64,000 nt of DNA from Leuconostoc carnosum (lineage in GTDB: Bacteria; Bacillota; Bacilli; Lactobacillales; Lactobacillaceae), in assembly GCF_014207505.1 (NCBI RefSeq), contig NZ_JACHGL010000001.1, positions 372,001 to 436,000 on the forward strand, written 5' to 3'. The translations under genes and the position numbers were made by a program. Numbering within the stretch: position 1 is the stretch's first letter; every line of letters begins with the position of its first letter. Positions 53,174 through 61,868 of this stretch are shown one piece after another. The notes under the pieces were generated by a model. That model had not been told where the DNA came from, searched no databases, and was given only the letters and a program-made list of their open reading frames with translations.

Positions 53174-53552
53174 TTAGCCTACGATGACCCAATTAAAGCG
53201 AGTTATGACACGGCAATGTCTAATGTGAATGAGGTTGCAATGTTGGGACGTGAACTTGGGTGTTTATCTTGATTGGTAGCAGAGACCTGATGCGGGTTCT
53301 TTGCCAATGGCAGTACGTAACCAATTGAATATGCGTGTTAACATGGGTGTGCCAACACCAAAAATTGAAAAAATGGTGTTCCCTGATAATGAGAAGCAGT
53401 TGCGCCCTTTGTCATCTAGTTTGAAAGGGTGGGGCTTTATTAAGATGAGGGACAGTCAAGTACGGTCGTTCTTTGCACCAGAAGTACTAAAAGACTTTAA
53501 CTTACATGAATATATGCGTGAAAATATAGTAAGTAGAGAAAAAAGTAATTAA
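53160..53552 (+). pseudogene. FtsK/TcpA-type coupling protein, decayed C-terminal part
   Basis: Two frames must be joined. 53162-53272 gives NDRLAYDDPIKASYD and AMSNVNEVAMLGRELG; a frameshift and a TAG (53277-53279) follow; then QRPDAGSLPMAVRNQLNMRV, KGWGFIKMRDSQVRSFFAPE and DFNLHEYM. This is the end of a conjugative DNA translocase of the Tn916 Orf21/TcpA kind, where GRELG and the PDA.sLP..vRnql segment follow the Walker B region. The ATPase domain is absent, so conjugation by this element itself is lost. Confidence 0.75.
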
Positions 53553-53567
53553 TATTTTTTCAAAAAT

Positions 53568-53592
53568 AAAAAGTCGTAACTGATCACGACTT
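53568..53592. terminator. Terminator between remnant and deaminase gene
   Basis: AAAAGTCGT/ACGACTTTT stem with a 7-base loop; usable by the leftward deaminase gene. Confidence 0.75.
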
Positions 53593-53606
53593 TTGATATT
53601 TTTAAT

Positions 53607-54020
53607 TTAAATTCTTGCTTTTCCCCACCAATTTGGCATTAATTCATTTAAAGTAATAGTTTTCCGCATGTTGTAATCAACCATTATCTCTGTGTCAGCG
53701 TTTTCAACATTTAATTGCATCAAAAATTCTCGACAAGCACCACATGGCATTCCACCAACATCAGAAGGTGATTCGTCCCGAAAAGCTATGATGCGTTTAA
53801 TTTTTGTTTGTTTACTTTGCTGATACATGTTAAACGCAGCAGCACGTTCAGCGCAAAGATGAAAAACTCCGCATGTCGCTTCAAAACAATATCCTGTAAA
53901 TACTTGTCCGTCTTCAGCTTCCAAGGCGCATACAACATGTTCAGCGTATACAAAAGGTGAAACTTCATGTGGATTGTAAAGTACTTTAGCTTCATTATAC
54001 AGTTTTTTCCAAATATCCAT
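53607..54020 (-). CDS. Cytidine deaminase family protein
   Basis: 137 residues. HLCAERAAAFNMYQQ (Cys ligand and catalytic Glu) and GGMPCGACREFLMQL (PCxxC ligands) are the zinc site of cytidine deaminases, which convert cytidine to uridine in pyrimidine salvage. The closing LMPNWWGKARI is shared by short fungal- and plasmid-type CDAs such as blasticidin-S deaminase relatives, so an antibiotic-nucleoside target is also possible. Leftward, opposite to the element genes around it, so probably cargo. Confidence 0.83.
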   Translation of the reverse strand: MDIWKKLYNEAKVLYNPHEVSPFVYAEHVVCALEAEDGQVFTGYCFEATCGVFHLCAERAAAFNMYQQSKQTKIKRIIAFRDESPSDVGGMPCGACREFLMQLNVENADTEIMVDYNMRKTITLNELMPNWWGKARI

Positions 54021-54283
54021 TAAAAGTCTCCTCTAAATTAGTTAAATAAAATAATATTAATTCTGAACTATTTTTTAATATATTATCTAGTGTTAAAGTG
54101 TGAAAAAGATCTTATCAATATAATTTAAATAGTTCATAGTAATAAAATGAGTATACCATAAGAATAATTTAGAATTGATATAAAAATAATTTGTTTGTGA
54201 AATTTGAAAAGTGACGTGATGAAATAGGCGTTTTAAAGACTTTGTGAAAGGTTTTGAAAATGACCTATTTTTTAGTGCTTATA

Positions 54284-54337
54284 AACGTTGATATAGCGCT
54301 ACTTTTTATATCAGAACTTATGTAAACCTTGATTGGT
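54284..54337. repeat. Degenerate repeat, copy 2
   Basis: GTTGATATAGCG, TACTTTTTATA and CTTGATTGG in order, matching 42467-42521. Same position relative to a leftward GNAT gene. The remainder of 54021-54350 is AT-rich with no gene. Confidence 0.55.
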
Positions 54338-54354
54338 CTAGCTCAAATAAATAC

Positions 54355-54386
54355 AAAAGGACTCTAAAATTTAAAGTCCTTTTTGC
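54355..54386. terminator. Terminator overlapping the GNAT gene stop
   Basis: AAAAGGACT pairs with AGTCCTTTT around TCTAAAATTTAA; it overlaps the last codons of the leftward gene. Confidence 0.75.
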
Positions 54387-54832
54387 ATTTTTATATCTGT
54401 AATATTGTAACCACTTTTTTGATATACATGAATGGCACGTTCGTTGCTACCAAAAACATGTAAGCCAATAGTACTAAATCCCATTTTTTTAGCTTCATTT
54501 TCAGCTAGTTTAATAGCTTTTGATCCAAAACCATTGTTTTGGTGTTGATCATAAATTTCAAAATCAAAGATAAAGGCATTTAATTCATTTTCATTATCAG
54601 TGCCGAACCAAATATAACCTATTATATTAGCGTTCTCATAAATCGAATAAAAATAGTTGCCAGATGTTTCTAGACCATTTGGTAATAAACGATTGTATGT
54701 CTGTTCCGCGTTTTCTAGAGCATTACCTTTTTGCCAAGTACCATCTTCAATTTTTTCTTTTGCATATTCGTTTACTGCAAATGATATATATTTCTGAAAC
54801 TCATTAAATGCCATTGGTATAAGTTTTGTCAT
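54371..54832 (-). CDS. GNAT-family N-acetyltransferase
   Basis: 153 residues. GYIWFGTDNENELNAFIFDF, EIYDQHQNNGFGSKAIKLAE (acetyl-CoA loop QxxGFG) and LHVFGSNERAIHVYQKSGY are the GNAT core. ATG 54832 is the likely start; the frame is open upstream without an RBS. Not closely similar to the broken GNAT at 42.5 kb, although both share a downstream repeat. Substrate unknown. Confidence 0.83.
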   Translation of the reverse strand: MTKLIPMAFNEFQKYISFAVNEYAKEKIEDGTWQKGNALENAEQTYNRLLPNGLETSGNYFYSIYENANIIGYIWFGTDNENELNAFIFDFEIYDQHQNNGFGSKAIKLAENEAKKMGFSTIGLHVFGSNERAIHVYQKSGYNITDIKMQKGL

Positions 54833-54997
54833 TGCATATTTCCTTAGTAAGTTATTTATTTGCCAAGTATAGCATATTTTTAAAAATAGAAAGGAACCAA
54901 AAATATGAAGTATCATGCAAGAAGTCCAAGCCTTAGTATCCGTGTTTGGTTTTTTTATTAATTTGTATTTGTCGTTTAAGAAAGAAAAGAGGAAAAT

Positions 54998-55291
54998 ATG
55001 GCTTTTGACGTTAAAAAAGTACAATCATTGTCGGAACAATCGATTGCTGATTTAAAGACAATTGAAAAACTAGGAGATTTGGAACATCTCTCACAACTAA
55101 GTGATGAATTAAAACGAGTGCTTGCTGATGGCAATTTAGAAGAAATTAGTCCGATGTTACCACCATACATTACAGAAATTCGGAAAAATATTGGCTTCTT
55201 ATTGGGCAACTATAAGTCGATTCGCACGCATGCGATTAATCGTGATAAAGAGTTAAATTCGCTTATGGATCAACTCTCACGGATCAAGTAA
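54998..55291 (+). CDS. Small helical protein of unknown function
   Basis: 97 residues, almost all helix and rich in Leu, Glu and Lys: VKKVQSLSEQSIADLKTIEK, LEHLSQLSDELKRVLADGNL, EIRKNIGFLLGNYKSIRTHA. Coiled-coil-like. RBS AAGAGGAAA is good and a terminator follows. It lies immediately before the oriT region, a place where mobile elements often encode small relaxase accessory proteins, but no DNA-binding motif is visible. Confidence 0.6.
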   Translation: MAFDVKKVQSLSEQSIADLKTIEKLGDLEHLSQLSDELKRVLADGNLEEISPMLPPYITEIRKNIGFLLGNYKSIRTHAINRDKELNSLMDQLSRIK

Positions 55292-55299
55292 ATAGGTAA

Positions 55300-55346
55300 C
55301 GCAAACAAGTTGATGGTCTAATGTCTAGATAGTCAACTTGTTTTTT
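55300..55346 (+). terminator. Terminator before the transfer origin
   Basis: AAACAAGTTGA pairs with TCAACTTGTTTT around a 20-odd base loop; T tract. Confidence 0.8.
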
Positions 55347-55359
55347 GTACATAGTGCTG

Positions 55360-55500
55360 GCTTGAGCCGAGTGGTTCGACCGACCGGGAGAGCCAGTGCC
55401 ACGCCCTGCCCTTAGCGAAGCGTAAGAGGGCAGGGTGCGTGGTCGCGGTTAAACACGAATGACCATGAGTGTCAGCGACTGGCACGCACTCAGCTCAAGC
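55360..55500. other. GC-rich nested cruciform (candidate sso or transfer structure)
   Basis: Outer arms GCTTGAGC-C-GAGTG (55360-55373) and CACTC-A-GCTCAAGC (55487-55500). Inside is a hairpin CCACGC-CCTGCCCT (55399-55412) with AGGGCAGG-GT-GCGTGG (55427-55442), whose loop can pair again (CTTA/TAAG). Clearly richer in G and C than the AT-rich surroundings. Its place beside an oriT and a MobT gene suggests a single-strand origin or accessory oriT structure. Confidence 0.6.
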
Positions 55501-55516
55501 AACCACAAAAAAGTCT

Positions 55517-55547
55517 TTAACCCCCAGTTACTAACAGGGGGGTTAAA
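55517..55547 (+). other. oriT: Origin of transfer (oriT), Tn916/ICEBs1-like core
   Basis: TTTAACCCCC, 11-base loop ending CTAACA, then GGGGGGTTAAA. The hairpin with CTAACAGGGGGG is, as I recall it, the conserved nick-region of Tn916 and ICEBs1, cut by MobT/NicK-type relaxases. A MobT-like gene lies immediately downstream, in the right orientation. Confidence 0.78.
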
Positions 55548-56023
55548 CCAGTAAAAACGCTGAAAGCGTCAACCCAATATGGGGAACAAACACCGAGATG
55601 AAGCGATTTAGATAAAAAAACAAAAATGTCCCTCTGAAAGTACCAAATGGGACATTTTGAGAAAGAAAACCTAACATGATAACGATTAACCATGAACCAA
55701 AAGCGTACACCCCTATTTTTCTAGGAACAACCCAACATAGCTTGCGATTATCGTTGGAAATTCTTATCATGGTCGGTATGAAATTAAATGATGAAATGAT
55801 TGGGACTTATAACGTAACCGTTTCGGCTATTGCGTTAGGACAATTGCCTAACATCGGTAGCAAGATTGCAATTGATGAAATTACTGGCAGTGAGCTATCG
55901 GGTTTTAAAGCAAAAATTAGAAAATCTGATAAACAATTACAAAACACTGTTTCAACTGAATTAGAAAGTTTAATTGATTTAAAGAATGTTGGTCGATATC
56001 AACTGTTGAAAGGACAAAATACT

Positions 56024-57289
56024 ATGACACAAGCATTAAATGTACCAGAATTATCAAAAAATAATTTAATATTGCTACGCCAACTACTTGGGGTCACACA
56101 ACAGGAATTAGCTACTGCAATGGGTATTAACAGAAAAACAGTTAATCGTTTTGAGACAGGTGAACAGAAAATATCAGACAAATTTATTAACAAACTAATC
56201 ACGGTCTATCCACGGCTAGCTGAAGCTATTGAGGTGCAATTTGATTGGGTTTCTTTGACATTCCCAGATTTAACGTCAAAGCAAGTTATCAATGATGTAC
56301 TAAGCATTCAACCTGATTTATTTTTAGAACGTCCAACATCACAAAACTTTTATACGCGTGAAATGGCGTTTGCTGGCGAAAAGAATATCTATATACAAGA
56401 CTTTGCACCAATTAAAAACCCTGAAACGCAAATAGTTGAGCAGAAATTTGGCACAACGCTGTATTTAACTGGTAAGGGGACACGATTATTTGAAAAGGCG
56501 CTACTGGAACAGAATATGACCTGGCATGATTTTTTTGAAAAAGCGAGACAATATCGAGGGCATCTCACTCGTTTAGATATTGCCATTAATGATAAGTGGG
56601 GTCTGCTGGATATGAATGAATTGGTCAAGGCGGTACAAGAAAAACGATTTTGGAGTAAATCAAAGTCTTATGCCGTTCATGGCAACGTTGATGATGGCTG
56701 GACAGTTAACTTTGGTAAGTCGCCGTTTGTTATCCGTGCTTACGACAAACACAAGGAACAAGCCAGTAAAGGCTTTGACACGGACGTACAAAACCGTGTG
56801 GAACTAGAACTGCATCAAGATAAAGCAGAATATGTGATTGATGGGTGGTTCGATCAGGAAAACAATAAAACATTAACTGAGATCACCTTTGATATTTTGT
56901 ATACGCATCTTTGGTTTACTGATAAACCTATTGAGGAAAAGCTACTAAAAACTGATAAAGTCCGTGATACGATTGAAAATTCAGTTGAACCGATGCCTGC
57001 GTGGTCATTACTAACCGCTTTAGGTCATAAAATGAAATTTATTCGTCAACCCAAAGAACAGAGTGTAGAGCGTATTGAAAAATGGGTTTTAGATTCAGTG
57101 GTGCCTAGTCTAACAGTCTTAAAGAAAACTGGTCATTGGGCAGAAGTGATTGAGGCTATGAATAGTGCTGAATTATCCGCTGAACAACAAAAATTGATTA
57201 AGTCCACCATGATGAATGCGATTACACAAGCAAGTAAGCATTTAAATATTAATTTTGAGAAACCTAAAAAACGTTATCAAGAAATTTAA
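56024..57289 (+). CDS. mobT: MobT-type relaxase (Rep_trans family)
   Basis: 421 residues from ATG 56024 (RBS AAAGGA). An N-terminal XRE-like helix-turn-helix (LRQLLGVTQQELATAMGINR) is followed by a Rep_trans/NicK nickase domain: WVSLTFPDLTSKQVINDVLS, GHLTRLDIAINDKWGLLDM and IRAYDKHKEQASKG (conserved Tyr and Lys), then NRVELELHQDK. Tn916 Orf20 has this same architecture. It nicks oriT and starts rolling-circle transfer. The frame is open back to 55676, adding 116 residues (ITINHEPKAYTPIFLGTTQ ... VSTELESLIDLKN) that may be a separate upstream gene fused or read through. Confidence 0.85.
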   Translation: MTQALNVPELSKNNLILLRQLLGVTQQELATAMGINRKTVNRFETGEQKISDKFINKLITVYPRLAEAIEVQFDWVSLTFPDLTSKQVINDVLSIQPDLFLERPTSQNFYTREMAFAGEKNIYIQDFAPIKNPETQIVEQKFGTTLYLTGKGTRLFEKALLEQNMTWHDFFEKARQYRGHLTRLDIAINDKWGLLDMNELVKAVQEKRFWSKSKSYAVHGNVDDGWTVNFGKSPFVIRAYDKHKEQASKGFDTDVQNRVELELHQDKAEYVIDGWFDQENNKTLTEITFDILYTHLWFTDKPIEEKLLKTDKVRDTIENSVEPMPAWSLLTALGHKMKFIRQPKEQSVERIEKWVLDSVVPSLTVLKKTGHWAEVIEAMNSAELSAEQQKLIKSTMMNAITQASKHLNINFEKPKKRYQEI

Positions 57290-57301
57290 AAGGAGAATAT
57301 C

Positions 57302-57712
57302 ATGACACAAAAAATATGGTTAAATCCAGACCAACTAGAAAATTATATTTCTCAACTACAAGGTTTCAGAAACACTTATCAATCATTATTAACTGTTTTA
57401 GCATCTGATCGTCAAAATTTCAAGTTCAAGCCTGGCGCACCAAACTTTCAAAACACACTCCAGATGTCAATGAAGTTACATCATGACATCAGGACTGTAC
57501 AATCCCAGACCTTTGGTGATGTCCTGATTTTTGGTAAAGAGTTGGATAAACAAATACAAAATCTCGTTGAAACAAGCATTGCCTTAACCTTTGAATACCG
57601 TGACTTAACCAACTTACTAAATGGTCATGATGTGAATAGTGAAAGTGGCATCAATCTGATTGAAGCCCAACTAAAACAAGCGAAAAAACAGCTTGCTGAA
57701 GCCTCACGATAA
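57302..57712 (+). CDS. Helical protein of unknown function after mobT
   Basis: 136 residues, helical, no membrane segment. TQKIWLNPDQLENYISQLQG, TYQSLLTVLASDRQNF, then QSQTFGDVLIFGKELDKQIQ and NLIEAQLKQAKKQLAEAS. The N-terminal pattern is reminiscent of small LXG/WXG100-associated helper proteins, but the similarity is weak. 12 bases after mobT with RBS AAAGGAG, so co-transcribed with it. Possibly a relaxase accessory or a secreted-effector partner. Confidence 0.6.
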   Translation: MTQKIWLNPDQLENYISQLQGFRNTYQSLLTVLASDRQNFKFKPGAPNFQNTLQMSMKLHHDIRTVQSQTFGDVLIFGKELDKQIQNLVETSIALTFEYRDLTNLLNGHDVNSESGINLIEAQLKQAKKQLAEASR

Positions 57713-57816
57713 GTAATATAAGGCTATAAATTTTTAAAACGTTTATAACACTAAGATAATAAACGTTTGTTACGCTGAAATTGTATATCATTGAGCAAAA
57801 GAAAAGAAAGAATAAT

Positions 57817-58971
57817 ATGGTAGAAGAATAACCAAAGAAAAGGAAACGGCAACCACGATTAAACGAAAACCAACGTTACTTAATTGAACATTTGTGGAAT
57901 AATGAACAACTCTCACAAAGCGATATTGGCCGACAATTAGGTTATGATCCATCAGTGATTAGTCGTGAATTAGACCGTGGTAATGTACTAGACTTCTCTA
58001 ATCTAGACCGTCACAGTCTGTTAAGAATGAATATTCACGCACGCATTAAATATTCGGCTCAACGTGGTCAGTACATTGCGACTAAAAAACGATTTCGAAT
58101 GGGGCAAGGGCTTTTACTGACCCCAGAATTAAAAGAACTGATTGAACACTGGATTAATGTGGAACATTGGACACCAGAACAAATTGCCGGTAACGTGCAA
58201 GATGTGGCAGTATCGTCCTCAACCATTAGAGATTGGTCCAAAAGAGGCTTAATTGACATTCGTACCCATAAGTATCACCGCCAAGATGGTTCACCAAAAG
58301 AACGAGAAATAGCCAGAACACAGCGCGATCGCCAACGAGAGATTGCCCGACTACGCTCCAATCTACAAAAGAGTGGTGAGTTAGTCCGCCATTCTATCTA
58401 TGATCGTTCACCAGTAGTGGCAAAGCGCAAACAATTTGGACATTGGGAGATTGATTTAGTGTTACCGATGAAACACAATAATGGCCAATATCAAGACCAC
58501 TCGGCTATTATGACGGTCGTTGAACGCAAAACACGATTTTATGCGTTAGTCAAAGTCAAAAGTAAGCAATCTAAAGATATGATTGAAGCATTCAAGTTGT
58601 TTTATGAACGCTATGGCAAAGCTGTCCGGACGATTACCGCCGATAATGGCTCTGAATTTATTTCTTGGGACTTCTTAGAATATGTTCAAAAAGAACTGAA
58701 AATTAAACTCTATTACTGTACACCGTCATCACCACATCAACGAGGATCTAATGAAAATCGTAACGGTAAACTCCGTGATTGGTTCCCTAAAGGAACGAGT
58801 TTTAAACCAGTAAGACAACAACAGCTCGATGAAGTCGCTGATAAGATGAACGCGATGCCAATGCGAATTGCTTTAAATGGTAAGAGTCCAATTGATTTGT
58901 TTGATAAAGAGTATAAGACGATGCAAAGATACCGCAGGGCTTATGAAAAAAGAAAACAAAGAAAGTCATAA
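57817..58971 (+). pseudogene. IS30-family transposase with stop at codon 5
   Basis: From ATG 57817 the frame reads MVEE-stop, then PKKRKRQPRLNENQRYLIEH and a complete IS30 transposase: SQSDIGRQLGYDPSVISREL (helix-turn-helix), HWTPEQIAGNV, HWEIDLVLP (first Asp), TADNGSEF (second Asp) and HQRGSNENRNGKLRDWFP (Glu). A single CAA to TAA change explains the stop. A TTG at 57892 could restart and give 359 residues with all catalytic residues, so activity cannot be excluded. A fragment of a related copy is at 48551-48763. Confidence 0.88.
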
Positions 58972-59170
58972 ATACTGATTACCGTCTATTAACAATAGCC
59001 ATAATATCAAAGTTAGGGAAATAATACAGCGATCATAATAAACATTTGAACTAGCATATGTTAAGAAATCCTATACTATTTTCATATCTAATTAAGTCCG
59101 TTGAACTTTAATCAAAAGGTCTATAAAATTAAGGACAGCTTATTATTTCTATGATAGATAGGGAGAATTT

Positions 59171-59968
59171 ATGATAACTCAACAATACAACGGTATTCAA
59201 TACCATACTTTAGGTGCAGGGGAGCCAATCTTATTTCTGCATGGTTTATTTTTAGATAAAAATTCTACACAAGTATTTTTTGAAAAAGACTCACAACTCA
59301 GTAATTTCAAACGTATATATTTGGATCTTCCAGGTATGGGTAACTCGGAGAAAATTGAAGATCATTCTTCTAACGCTATATTTAAGAAACTAGTAGCATT
59401 CATCGATCATATCATCGGAGAAAAGTCATTTATCATATATGGACACTCGTATGGTGCTTATTTGGCTCAAGCAATTAGTCATCACTATCAAAATCAGGTC
59501 AGCGCAATGTTTTTAACTTGTCCCGTAGTAATTGCTGACGACAATTCAAGAATAACTGAAAAGCACAAAAATGAATATAGCGGTGAAATAAAAATGACCA
59601 CTAACGCTTCCTTTTTTCCTGATTTCGAAGCAATGAATGTTTTGATCAATAAGACAAGTTGGTTAGCCTATCAAGAACTCATTTTACCTGGACTACAAAA
59701 GGCTAATCAGGTATTTATAGAAAAATTGCAAAAAAATAATTATGAGTTATCTTTTGAACAAGAATTAGATCACTTTGGTAGTGAAACAAAAATTCAAGTC
59801 GTATTGGGAAGATATGATCATGTTGTAGGCTATAAACAGCAACTTGCATTATTTGTACAAAAAGAAAATGCCGATATAACATTACTTTCTTCTGCTGGTC
59901 ACAATATCATGATAGATCAACCTGATGTTATTTATTCACTATTTAACAACTTAATCAAAACACCATAA
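59171..59968 (+). CDS. Alpha/beta hydrolase
   Basis: 265 residues. LHGLFLDKN (oxyanion hole region), YLDLPGMGNSE, FIIYGHSYGAYLAQAI (nucleophile Ser in GHSYG), VVLGRYDHVVGY (acid Asp) and SSAGHNIMIDQP (His). It resembles proline-iminopeptidase-like or MhpC-type esterases; the substrate is unknown. Not closely related to the two cap-containing hydrolases at 12 and 41 kb. RBS GATAGGGAGAA. Cargo of the mobile region, ended by its own terminator. Confidence 0.83.
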   Translation: MITQQYNGIQYHTLGAGEPILFLHGLFLDKNSTQVFFEKDSQLSNFKRIYLDLPGMGNSEKIEDHSSNAIFKKLVAFIDHIIGEKSFIIYGHSYGAYLAQAISHHYQNQVSAMFLTCPVVIADDNSRITEKHKNEYSGEIKMTTNASFFPDFEAMNVLINKTSWLAYQELILPGLQKANQVFIEKLQKNNYELSFEQELDHFGSETKIQVVLGRYDHVVGYKQQLALFVQKENADITLLSSAGHNIMIDQPDVIYSLFNNLIKTP

Positions 59969-60006
59969 AAATACCTTTGAACAATTAGTGTTGAAGGTAT
60001 TTTTAT
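59969..60006. terminator. Terminator after the hydrolase
   Basis: AAAAATACCTT/AAGGTATTTTT stem with an additional AACA/TGTT pairing inside. Confidence 0.87.
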
Positions 60007-60070
60007 TCGAGCTCAATTTAATAAAAATAGTCAACTAAATCATAATTAACTTATTTTAATGTTTTGCCTC

Positions 60071-60099
60071 TTGCCAAACAGAACATTTGTTCGTATAAT
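60071..60099 (+). promoter_or_regulatory. SOS-controlled promoter of uvrX operon
   Basis: TTGCCA (60071-60076), 17-base spacer, TATAAT (60094-60099). Within the spacer GAACATTTGTTC (60081-60092) matches the Gram-positive LexA box GAAC-N4-GTTC, so LexA repression and induction by DNA damage are expected. Confidence 0.88.
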
Positions 60100-60130
60100 G
60101 AATTATACAGCCTTGTTTTGGAGCGTGCAT

Positions 60131-61453
60131 ATGGTCAACCAACAAAAAACTGAATATGATTATACGCAAGAAAAACGTCGGGTCATCTTCATGATTGACT
60201 CTAAAAGCTTTTATGCGAGCGTTGAAAGTATCGAACGTGGCTTTAATCCCTTAAAGGCACTCCTTGTTGTGATGTCGGAACAGGAAAATACAAATGGTGG
60301 TTTGGTCTTAGCAGCTTCACCAATGGCTAAGAAAAAGCTGGGTATTAGTAATGTTACTCGGCAACGTGATATACCCATATGCAACGAACTCATTATTGCT
60401 AATCCCAGAATGAATCTTTATATTCAAGAAAACTTACGTATTAACACGATTTACCGTGACTATACGACAGAACAAAATTTATTACCGTATTCAATTGACG
60501 AATCAATATTAGATGTCACCGAGACCTGGTCTTTCTTTGGTGACTCTCCAGAAGCTGTTGCACGGCAAATTCAGAAACGTGTCCGTAAAGAAACTGGCAT
60601 TTATCTCACCGTAGGCATTGGTGATACGCCGGTACTAGCTAAGTTAGCTTTAGATCTTGAAGCGAAACATGCCAACAACTTAACGGGTGTGTGGCATTAT
60701 GAAGATGTGCCGACTAAACTATGGCCAGTGACGCAACTGGATAACATCTGGAGTATTGGGTCACGGACCGCACACAAACTTGAAATAATGGGGATTCATT
60801 CAATGCGTGATTTAGCCCATCAAGATCCGTATATGTTTCGATCTCAAATGGGGCTAATGGGTGAACAACTATTTGCCTTGTCTTGGGGCATTGATCGTTC
60901 TGATATGAGTGAAGTGGTTAAACCAAAAAGCAAGTCCTATAGTAATTCCCAAGTTTTGCCACGTGATTACAGTAAAAAAACTGACATTGAAGTCGTCATA
61001 CGAGAAATGGCTGATCAAGTGGCGACTCGAATACGTGCACACAAAAAGCAAACTTGCTTAGTGAGTCTCTTTATTGGCTTTTCATTTTCTGAAAGTCACA
61101 AGCAAGGCAGTCATGGGTTTAGAAAGCAACTGCGCATTGACCCAACTAATGACACGAGAACATTGATGACGACTATGATGACACTGTTTGAAAAACATTG
61201 GCATGGTGAGGTCATTAGAAACATAGGCATTGATTACGGTGGCTTAGTAGATGATATTGGTGTGCAACTTGATCTTTTTGAACCAGCTGAGCAAACCCTG
61301 AAAGCCAATCAAATTGATCAGGTCATCGATCAAATCCGGCAAAAATTTGGAACAACTGCGGTCATGCGCGCGATGTCACAAGCAGAAGGAGGCACAGCAA
61401 TTAGCCGAGCCAATCTTGTCGGTGGCCATAATGGGGGTAATAGCTATGAATGA
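60131..61453 (+). CDS. uvrX: Y-family DNA polymerase, UvrX/UmuC type
   Basis: 440-residue translesion polymerase of the plasmid- and phage-borne ImpB/MucB/UvrX group. VIFMIDSKSFYASVES has the first metal-binding Asp, SIDESILDVT the catalytic Asp-Glu, VGIGDTPVLAKLALDLEAKH the finger/palm link; a helix-hairpin-helix (WSIGSRTAHKLEIMGI) and the little-finger domain follow. ATG 60131 follows TTTGGAGCG; an in-frame ATG at 60059 lies upstream of the promoter. First gene of a three-gene SOS operon. It gives mutagenic repair to the element's host. Confidence 0.92.
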   Translation: MVNQQKTEYDYTQEKRRVIFMIDSKSFYASVESIERGFNPLKALLVVMSEQENTNGGLVLAASPMAKKKLGISNVTRQRDIPICNELIIANPRMNLYIQENLRINTIYRDYTTEQNLLPYSIDESILDVTETWSFFGDSPEAVARQIQKRVRKETGIYLTVGIGDTPVLAKLALDLEAKHANNLTGVWHYEDVPTKLWPVTQLDNIWSIGSRTAHKLEIMGIHSMRDLAHQDPYMFRSQMGLMGEQLFALSWGIDRSDMSEVVKPKSKSYSNSQVLPRDYSKKTDIEVVIREMADQVATRIRAHKKQTCLVSLFIGFSFSESHKQGSHGFRKQLRIDPTNDTRTLMTTMMTLFEKHWHGEVIRNIGIDYGGLVDDIGVQLDLFEPAEQTLKANQIDQVIDQIRQKFGTTAVMRAMSQAEGGTAISRANLVGGHNGGNSYE

Positions 61454-61820
61454 TAGTGAGTTTAGTCAGCTGATTAATCATTATTTTCAGAATGATTATC
61501 GTGAACGAGGCAAAATGAAATGGAACGGTTTTTTTCTGTCTGATCATACAGCGACACTAAAAAAAGATGACCAGATACGTCATACTAATACAGAAAAATT
61601 ACCAGCCATCTCACTGGATGTCGCACAAAATAAATTAAGACAAGCCTTTGTCAATTATGATAGTGTGACTGTACAACAAAATATTATCAACACCAAGCGA
61701 CAATTCGTGCCGAATGTCACTGGATTAGTTAACGGTTTTTCTGATTTAGGTGTGTACATTAATCAAGAATTGATCCCGTTTGAAACGATTAGAACCGTGA
61801 TAGTCAATGATCACTCATGA
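61446..61820 (+). CDS. YolD-like family protein
   Basis: 124 residues. YRERGKMKWNGFFLSDHTAT is the YolD-like signature (RGmiKW..f.lpeh...l), found beside UvrX polymerases in Bacillus and lactic acid bacteria. Function is unproven, perhaps a polymerase accessory or inhibitor like UmuD. It overlaps the end of uvrX by 8 bases (ATGAATGA), so translation is coupled. RBS GGGGGTAA. An in-frame ATG at 61314 is inside uvrX. Confidence 0.82.
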   Translation: MNDSEFSQLINHYFQNDYRERGKMKWNGFFLSDHTATLKKDDQIRHTNTEKLPAISLDVAQNKLRQAFVNYDSVTVQQNIINTKRQFVPNVTGLVNGFSDLGVYINQELIPFETIRTVIVNDHS

Positions 61821-61868
61821 TGACACATACAAATAACCAAACAAAAAATAAAAATTAGGTGTAACCAT

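Noticed and set aside
60059-60130. N-terminal extension of UvrX from an upstream ATG
   Set aside because: This stretch contains the -35, LexA box and -10, so it is promoter DNA. The family start and RBS are at 60131.
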